DNA from: Rhabdophis nuchalis
Taxonomy: Eukaryota; Chordata; Lepidosauria; Squamata; Natricidae
Assembly: GCA_039707465.1 (NCBI GenBank)
Contig: CM077647.1
Location: 42,129,110 to 42,193,109, forward strand
Direction of reading: 5' to 3'
Length of the DNA stretch: 64,000 nt
The translations under genes and the position numbers were made by a program. Numbering within the stretch: position 1 is the stretch's first letter; each line of letters starts with the position of its first letter. The notes below the pieces were generated by a model, which was given only the letters and a program-made list of their open reading frames with translations, did not search any database and was not told where the DNA came from. Below, piece by piece: positions 56,527 through 64,000 of this stretch.

Positions 56527-56697
56527 CCATATTAGAAGCTAAAAGCTAAAAGCGGACATCTGAGAAACCAACGGGAACTATCAGCACGTTCTAGGCAACT
56601 TCAATATCTGCTAAAGTTTAAAACATTGAGGTTCCCTGGAATATGCTGATATTTTCCCTTGGTTTCTCAGATGCTCACTTTTACCTTCTAACATGGT
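56527..56697. repeat. Inverted-repeat element, ~60-bp arms
   Basis: Left catctgagaaaccaacggg and right cccttggtttctcagatg are inverted partners, as are attagaag and cttctaac at the edges. A possible MITE; family and target duplication unknown. Confidence 0.65.
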
Positions 56698-56754
56698 ATA
56701 ATAATAACAATAACAAACAACAGTTCTAAGAGGACCAGCCACATCCTGAATATC

Positions 56755-59700
56755 ATTTTTTCCCCAAATTTATACCCCACCCTTCTCCTTGTAAGGACCC
56801 AGGGCGGCGCACAGGCAATATTAAAAACCATACAAAATTACAAAATACATTATTAAAAAACTATTAAATTAAATCCCGTGCTAAAAAACCCTTTTAAAAC
56901 CCTGAGAATTAAAATTTAAACAGATAAAAGTCAGAAATAGGGGGCTATGCTAGGCCGGCTTGCTGGAATAAATACGTATTGAGACGCTGGCGGAAGAGGC
57001 GGAGGTCCGAGGTGGTGCGTAGATCGGGGGGTAGGTCATTCCAGAGGGCTGGGCCTGCCACAGAGAAGGCCCTTCCCCCGGGTGTCACCAACCGGCATTG
57101 CCCGGCCGATGGTACCCGGAGAAGACCCTCTCTGTGGGAGCGGATCGGACGAAGGGATGTATGGGGCAGGAGACAGTCTCGTATATAGCTAGGCCCCGAG
57201 CCATGGAGCGATTTAAAGATGGTCGTCAAAACCTTGAAGCACACCCGAAAGGCCACAGGTAGCCAGTGCAGCTCGCGCAGGAGAAGTGTTATGTGGGCTT
57301 GCCTTGAGGCACCCATAATCACCCGCGCGGCTGCATTCTGGACTAACTGTAGCCTTCGAGTGCACCTCAAGGGGAGCCCCATGTAGAGAGCGTTACAGTA
57401 GTCCAGCCGGGATGTCATGAGTGCTTGAGTGACTGTGCGAAGGTCCACCCGGTCCAGTAAGGGGCGCAACTGGCGTATCAGGCGTACCTGATAAAACGCC
57501 CTCCTGGCCACGGCCGTCACATGGACAGCTGGGAATCTGGGAGGACACCCAAGTTGCGCGCCCTCTCCATGGGGGCCAGTTGTTCGCCCCCAATGGCCAG
57601 TGTTGGACTTACATGGCTGAACCGGGGTGCCGGAAACCACAGCCACTCGGTCTTGGACGGGTTGAGCTTGAGTTTGTTACTACCCATCCAAACCCGTATG
57701 GCCTCCAGACACCGGGACAGCACCTCAACGGCATCATTGGGGTGGTTTGGGGTGGATATGTACAACTGAGTGTAACAGCATACAGATGGTATTCCACCCC
57801 AAAACCACGGATGATCTCATCCAGCGGCTTCATATAAGTGTTGAACAGAAGTGGCGAGAGGACCGGCCCCTGAGGAACCCCACCTGTGAGGGGTCTCGGG
57901 GCTGACCTCTGCCCTCCTGCCAACACCCTTTGTGACCGATCAGAGAGGTAGGACGAGAACCACCGCAGAACAGTGCCTCTCAGCCCCAACCCCCCCCCCC
58001 CAATCGGTGCAATAAGATACCATGGTCGATGGTATCAAAAGCCGCTGAGAGGTCTAATAGGACTAGGATAGAGGAGCAACCTCTATCCCGTGCCCTCCAG
58101 AGATCATCCACCAACGCGACCAATGCCGTCTCGGTGCTGTGACCGGGCCAGAAGCCAGACTGGTGCAGGTCTAGATAATCAACTTTCTCCAGGTGTCGAG
58201 GAAACTGTTGAGCCACCACACTCTCTACAACCTTCGCAAGAAAGTGAAGGTTGAAGACCGGACGGTAATTTTCCAACAATGCTGGGTCCAGGGAAGGCTT
58301 TTTGAGGAGAGGACTCACCACCGCCTCTTCCAAGGCGGTAGGTAAGAACCCCTCTCTCAAAGACGCATTCACAATGTCCTGGATCCAGCCTCGTGTAACC
58401 TCCCAGGATGCCAGTACAAGCCAGGAGGGACACGGGTCCAATAAACATGTGGTGGCCCTAGGGCTCCTCAACAACCTGTCCATATCCTCGGTATTGACAA
58501 AGTCAAACTCCTCCCAAGATGTTATCTCAAGACCAGCATCGGATAAACCGACTGGATCACTTTCAGTGGAGGGCAACTCGTTCCGAATCTAAGTGATTTT
58601 ATCCTGCAGATAAACTCCAAATTCCTCTGCTCGACCCTGCAAAGGGGCTTCCCGCGGCCTCTGGTGAAGGAGGGAGCGGATCACCCCAAACAGGGCGGCA
58701 GGGCGGTTATCCGTGGACGCGATAAGGGTGGCACAATACTCATGTTTGGCCACTCTTAACGCCACTAAGTAAGTCCTAATATGGTCTCTTACTAGTGTTC
58801 GGTCAGCTTCAGATCGAGAGGATCTCCACCTACTCTCTAGGAGTCTCTTGCGGCGTTTCATCTCCCGCAGCTCCTCGGTAAACCAGGGGGCCTGGGTGAT
58901 TCGACGCCGCGTGAGAGGCTGCAAGGGCACGATTCGGTCCAAGGCCCCCGTGGCCGCACTATACCATGCGGCCACTAGATCCTAAGTCGAGTCGCAGGGC
59001 AAGGACACAGGTATTGGCCCAAGCTCCCTCTGGAACCTTTCAGGGTCCATCAGGCGCCTGGGGTGGAACCATCTTGATATCTCCAGTTCCGCCTCCCCGC
59101 GGTGGGATGTGACAGTTGGAAAGTCCATCCGAAGGAGAGAGTGATCTATCCATGACAAGGGTAAGAGGGCTAAATCCCCTGTTCCAAGATCACTTCTCCA
59201 CTGCCCAGAGACAAAAATCAGATCCAGCGTGTGTCCTCCCTCGTGAGTGGGGCCCTGAACTATTTGGGTCAGGTCCATGGCCGTCATGGAAGCCATGAAC
59301 TCCCGAGCTGCCTCGGATGTTTCGCCCACCGATGGCAGGTTAAAGTCCCCCATGAATACCAGTCTGGAGGTCTCCACCGCCATCTCGGTGATCACCTCGA
59401 GCAGCTCGGGCAGGGCTGCTGTTACATAGCGGGGAGCCAGGTATACAATCAGCAAGCCCAACTGCCTCCCTAGGCCCCACTTCACGAAGAGGGACTCACA
59501 GCCAGTCGTCTGAGGCACAGTGGTCTCCCTCAGCTCAAGACCTTCTTTAACGATAACCGCCAGCCCCCACCCCTGCCTAGGGCCTGAGGCTGATGAAATG
59601 CACGGTAGCCTGGTGAGCACATTTCCACGAGGGGTAAATCCCCCTCGGGGCCCAACCAGGTCTCCGTAATTCCCAACAGGTAATTCCCAACAGGTCCGGG

Positions 59701-60545
59701 TCCCCCTCTGACACAAGGTCATTTATGAGGGGACTTTGTTCTCCACGGACCTGGCGTTGCAGAACATCAGCCTGGGGCCCCGGCTCTGTGGTCCCTGACT
59801 GCCTAGCCCACGAGCAGAGCACAGGGGGTTGGGGCAAGTGACCGCTTGTAACCAGCGGCCACGGTCCCCCGACCCACGGTGGACATCCTGTCTCCCACCG
59901 CCCCTGCCCCTCCCCAAGACTGATTGAATGGGAAAGCCCTCAGCAGAGACGACCCCCCAATCCCCCCTCCTTAATGGACCCATCCTTTATCCTACTTCCG
60001 CCGGCCGGCCCTGTATCTTGACCCCCCTCTGACTGAATAAACCCGCCCCCCACCCTGGGACCCCCTAAAAGCCGAATTAAAAATTTGTTTAAAAACCCCC
60101 TAAGTCCACGCTTCGCCCACCTCTCTGGATTAATCCATCCCTCATTGAGGTGGGCCCTTAATAAACCCGGGGGCCAGACCTGCAAGAGGGGGGACTCCCG
60201 CAGGGAGAGGAGATCAGTCCTTGAGTACAGATTGGGTGATTGGTAATTGCAAGAAGCCCATAATGGCCATGGGGGGGGGGAGTCGCTTGGATATTTACAG
60301 CAAGATATAGTTAGATTTCAGAGAAGTGATGTTTTAAATAAAATAAGGTAGGGGACGTCTGTCAGTTAGAGGGGGGGGAGTGGGAGGAGGGGTAGAATGA
60401 AGAGTCAAGTCACCATGCGGTGGAGATTGTCCAGACAGTTCAGAGTCAATTCGGCCGGCTGGGTTCACCGTGCAATTAGATGGTATGTTGCGCGGCCCAA
60501 AAGGATCACCACCTCGGCCCATCTTCACCTCATTTCCTTCCAGGG
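56755..60545 (-). mobile_element. Nearly complete L2-type LINE, ~3.8 kb, inactive
   Basis: On the minus strand, 5' to 3': GC-rich 5' region (60545-60000); start of an endonuclease domain (MFCNARSVENKVPS, about 59750); APE endonuclease motifs (VFMGDFNLP, THEGGHTLDLIFV, SWIDHSLL; 59722-58982); linker; RT motifs ([79 protein letters not shown]; 58576-57800); RT C-terminus ending SVAGPALWNDLPPDLRT; 3'UTR to about 56755. The frame is broken at several points, including a one-base loss at the catalytic Asp-Asp motif near 57775. Clade assignment (L2 versus a related CR1-group clade) is from motif memory. Confidence 0.82.
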
Positions 60546-62254
60546 AAAATGAAAAAATGGACCGGGAAGTTCAGCTTGAAATTATTTTTGTGTGTATTCT
60601 GGGTTCAGGAAATATAGCAATATTTTGTTGCAGAGGAAAATTTATTCTATAGAGTTTAACTCTATATTTGAACGGTTATCCGCTGCACTATTTTTTCCCT
60701 CTTAATCTCAATGCCTTTTGAGATGGCCCAAATAGCCATGCACAGCTTTTATTAGTTGGTGGCATGTCAACTGATGAACATTGTCATCATCAGAACAGGA
60801 GTCTATTTTGTTTTGATTCAGTTTATGACAAAATCCTGTTTTAAAAAAAGGAGGCCTTTTCATTTTAACTAGATTGGTGCTGCTTTTGGGCAACCAAAGA
60901 AGCATTCTTTTTGCTAATTGCATCTCACAAAAATCTCTCTGAAAAGTGACAAGAAAATTGCTTCCTATTTTTGAAAATTGCTTAAATAAATAATATGAAA
61001 CAAATATATGACTGTCACTCTGCACTTCACAGCACTTGCCTGTTAATTCATGCATGTTAAATATGCCCCATGTGATTTAAGCTCTGCTCTCTGAGCTCTG
61101 CTTGAGCTCTCTGAGAGTTTCTGTAGGAACTCTTAAGATGCCTGCTACAGTAGTAAAAAAACTAGAGCAGTTTGAAATTTGCGCTGCAATTTCTGAAACA
61201 TTTTCTTCTGATGAGAAGGAGATTTCTACTTTAGTGTTAGAGAGCTTAGTAATCTTATTTCACATTTCTCTTGATGGTGTTTTTGAAATTACCTAACCTT
61301 TGTGAGTGGTAATGCTGCTGCTTCTTTTCACAAATCTTAAATTCCCAGGTTATTCCATTTCTTATTTTTTTTAAAAAAAATCTCGTGGCCTTAATTGAAG
61401 CAGGGGAAGGCAGACAGGCAGCAGATTCCTGGAGAAAATATTACACAGAGAAAGGCAGCATGCTCACATACACACATTCCACCCATGACAGTCACATTAA
61501 TTTTCTTCTTTAAAATATATTTCTTTTTTAAGCAGTTTCCTTTTTTCAGTCTGAATAAGGACTGCAGAAAAAAAGCAGAATTTTCTCAATGGCCTTCAAA
61601 AGGTCCACTAGCATAGAAATGGTGATTAAGACCTACTTGGTTGAGAACAACACAAGATGACGCATGGCCGTCCTTGGACTGGATAACGAGCACATGTAAT
61701 TGTAAGTCAACAGGACTACAGAAACAGAATGGAAATGCAGCCAGAAGCCTTGAATTGAAACAGATGCTCACTCCTCCAAACAACATCATGATCAAACCCA
61801 GGGAAAGGCATTCAGAAGGATTATTAACTTAGGTTAGCAAAGAGCTCATTTAATCTGCCAATACACAATAAGCTATTTCAAACATGAAGCAGCTGATGAT
61901 AGAAAACAATGTTGTGGGTCAACCACTTTACTTCCAATTTTATGAAACAACGGTCTTCTAAGAAAAAGGAATTCAACTGGAAAAATCCAGCAAAAAACAC
62001 TTCTATTCTTAAAGCAATGGAAAAATTTATCTATGGGCTCCTAGAAGTCAAAACAGAACTGAATTCTAACTATGTCTTGATTTAAGAAAAAAAAACAACC
62101 AGGCTATTTTAATTGTTTTTACTTTCCTGTTCATTACAAGACTGTGAATATGCTTTTCCTGTTTGCCATTAATTATGTGGAAGCCAGTGACTGACCCAAA
62201 TTCAATTTTGCATTTTTATCCTGGGACATGTATATTTGCCATTATTCGTGAAGC
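60546..62254. other. Intron, nothing recognised
   Basis: AT-rich; a small tandem of gagctctctgag-type words near 61080-61115. An open frame of 64 codons at 61102-61296 has no recognisable motif. Confidence 0.4.
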
Positions 62255-62450
62255 CGATATTCCACATAGAGCAGAGGTTAAAGCATCAGGCTAAAAACTG
62301 GCAGATAGTGAGTTCAACCCCATCTCAGGTGCAAAGTCATTCAGCTTGAAGGCAGATGATGGCAAATTTCTGAAAATCTTGTCAAGAAAACTTCAGGGGC
62401 GTATCCCAGTAATCATCAAGGGTCAACAATGACTCAAAGGCACACACGCA
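62255..62450 (+). mobile_element. tRNA-derived SINE, second type
   Basis: agagcagaggttaaagcatc as A-box region, gagttcaaccccatctcagg as B box, and a body ending caagaaaacttcaggggcg, gggtcaacaatgactcaaag. Diverged. Confidence 0.5.
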
Positions 62451-62815
62451 CCCCCCTCCTTCCTTACACTTCTCACACAATTCTGTGTTCTATTTATTTT
62501 GATCTGACTAGGTAACCTTCAAGTCTCACACAAATGATAGCTACTGGTTTTAATGCCTATATTATTATTACTCGATGGTTGTTTTTTGTAAAATCTAAAG
62601 TGCAGAAAATTCGAGGAGGAGAGAACTTAGATCGTTCCCATCTCTTCATTATAAAAGGAATACCATAATAAAATGGTATTTGTAGTCCATGAGGTGTGGA
62701 AGGTACTAATTAAGGAAGGCAACCCTATTTATTTCAGGATCATTATCTAATATCCAAAGTAGTCGAGTATTTTATTTGGAATTTGTAGGCTTGTTTACCA
62801 AACCTACAACAATGA
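62451..62815. other. Intron, nothing recognised
   Basis: No repeat or coding feature that I can name. Confidence 0.4.
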
Positions 62816-62941
62816 GAACAATTTCTGGTGACTCTAAGATAGGTGAACTTCAATTTCCAGATCTCCTCGGCTAACGTGCTGGCGGGGAAATTCAGAGAGT
62901 TGAGGTCCACCCATCTTAAAGTTGTCAAGGTTCAAAAACAT
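62816..62941. mobile_element. Palindromic short element, worn
   Basis: gaacttcaatttccagatct and the opposing ttgaggtccacccatcttaa; same group as the 135-bp elements. Confidence 0.45.
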
Positions 62942-64000
62942 TGGTTTAAATGAGTACTCCTATAAACTGAAGAAAATAGGCTGTAGGGGAAAATATATGG
63001 AGTCCCACCCATTAAGTAAGTTACAGTAGGCTGAAAATGAAAAACCATATATCCATGAAGATGGAAAAATCAGTATATGCTAGTTATCTCCTCAGGCTTA
63101 TTTTTGTTTAACTAAATCTGGCCTTTAAAAAAAAAAAGGCTCAGCATAAAACAGTAACAGGAATTTGCATAGACTTGGCATCTCTCTCTACACAATTGCT
63201 TAACTGAAGCATTACATGTTCTGTTTGAGACTGTGCAGCCCCTGCAGGATACATCTCAAATGTTTTGCTTCAAACATTGTCACAGACCAAAGCCCATTCA
63301 GTTTCCTAAGCAAAGCTTCCAGCTGTTTTAAAATTTTTCCTTTTCTTGTCTGCTCCTTTTTCATTTCTCTGTTGCATAAGTTAGAACCTGCCAACAGGTA
63401 TTTCTTTTCCCTGTATGCTTCTCTTGCTTATTGATAAATTGATGCATCTGTTGCATTAATTACCACAGTATTGCTGTTCCAGGCTTAGATTAACCTGATT
63501 GTTCATTGGAAAATGGAAGACAAGAAAGCCATAATACAGTACTACAAAGAAAAGGACTAATGTTTCCATGATAATCACTTGCTCTACTATTTTCACAAAA
63601 GGAGACCCTCCTCATGAGAGGATTACATAGATCTATTTTTGTCCTATGATTAACGAGCAATCGGGAGCCAAAAAGCTGACTATCTGCAAGTAAAAAAATA
63701 TATACTGATGCAATTTTTAAAAAATGTCAACATGTGATAATGCTTTATGACTGCAAACATCCTGGGCAAGGACAAATCACACTCACTAAATAATTAAAAA
63801 ATAATTCTATGATTTGTAGTGACTTTTACTGCTAATACTAAATACTAATTTTTGTTGCAATTCTAATGCATCATAATAAAACTCTCAATAAACAGATTTG
63901 AAGGTCATTATACATATTAAGTATTGAGTGTTGACATTATTTTTAGTGACAAATAAACCATATTGTTTTAATTCAGGGCCAAATCCTATTTATAAAGTCC
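62942..64000. other. Intron, nothing recognised
   Basis: AT-rich. I looked for a further THSD7A exon on the minus strand here and found none that joins in phase. Confidence 0.4.

Noticed and set aside
60708..61055. 115-codon minus-strand frame considered as an upstream THSD7A exon
   Set aside because: Cysteine spacing and tryptophans do not fit a TSP1 repeat and no splice sites give the needed phase.
61102..61296. 64-codon plus-strand frame
   Set aside because: No motif, and no supporting splice or promoter signal; left as unannotated intron.

Overview
This window reads as intronic and 3' terminal sequence of a vertebrate gene, from a squamate reptile and probably a snake. The lineage call is an inference from the repeats. 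There are two Sauria-type tRNA SINEs, a Bov-B LINE fragment, CR1 and L2-type LINE ends, many short hAT-like elements with 8-bp target duplications, and a GATA-type (Bkm-like) stretch. No bacterial or viral genes, CRISPR arrays or independent tRNA/rRNA genes were seen.

The one host gene I can support is on the minus strand: the 3' half of THSD7A (thrombospondin type-1 domain containing 7A). Fourteen coding exons lie between 54205 and 14793. They splice in one continuous frame to 631 complete codons plus a stop. They encode about eight TSP1-type repeats, a short Cys-rich segment, a membrane span and a basic cytoplasmic tail. The upstream exons (roughly the first 60% of the protein) are outside the window. 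A probable long 3'UTR runs below 14793. One intron (41843-45169) appears to be a GC-AG intron.

Everything else is transposon-derived or unrecognised intron. Layout: 1-5.4 kb, LINE remnants, a Penelope-like inverted element and one copy of a satellite-bearing repeat; 5.4-14.8 kb, few repeats plus the probable 3'UTR; 14.8-29.8 kb, exons with hAT-like elements, CR1, L2 and a second satellite-bearing repeat (28.1-29.5 kb); 30-34 kb, an L2-type LINE, Bov-B and a Sauria SINE; 34-45.3 kb, exons with a matched pair of 226-bp hAT elements, CR1 and an older LINE; 45.3-54.0 kb, an 8.7-kb intron with a third satellite-bearing repeat into which CR1 and then a hAT element have inserted, and a perfect 45-bp hairpin; 54.0-54.2 kb, the most 5' exon visible; 54.5-54.9 kb, a 433-bp palindrome; 56.8-60.5 kb, a nearly complete but broken L2-type LINE; 60.5-64 kb, intron with little recognisable.

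For the hunt, the strongest items are the 433-bp palindrome, the perfect hairpin, the GC-AG intron beside a CR1 tail, the three satellite-bearing composite repeats with an unassigned family identity, and the two equal-length hAT copies with intact target duplications.
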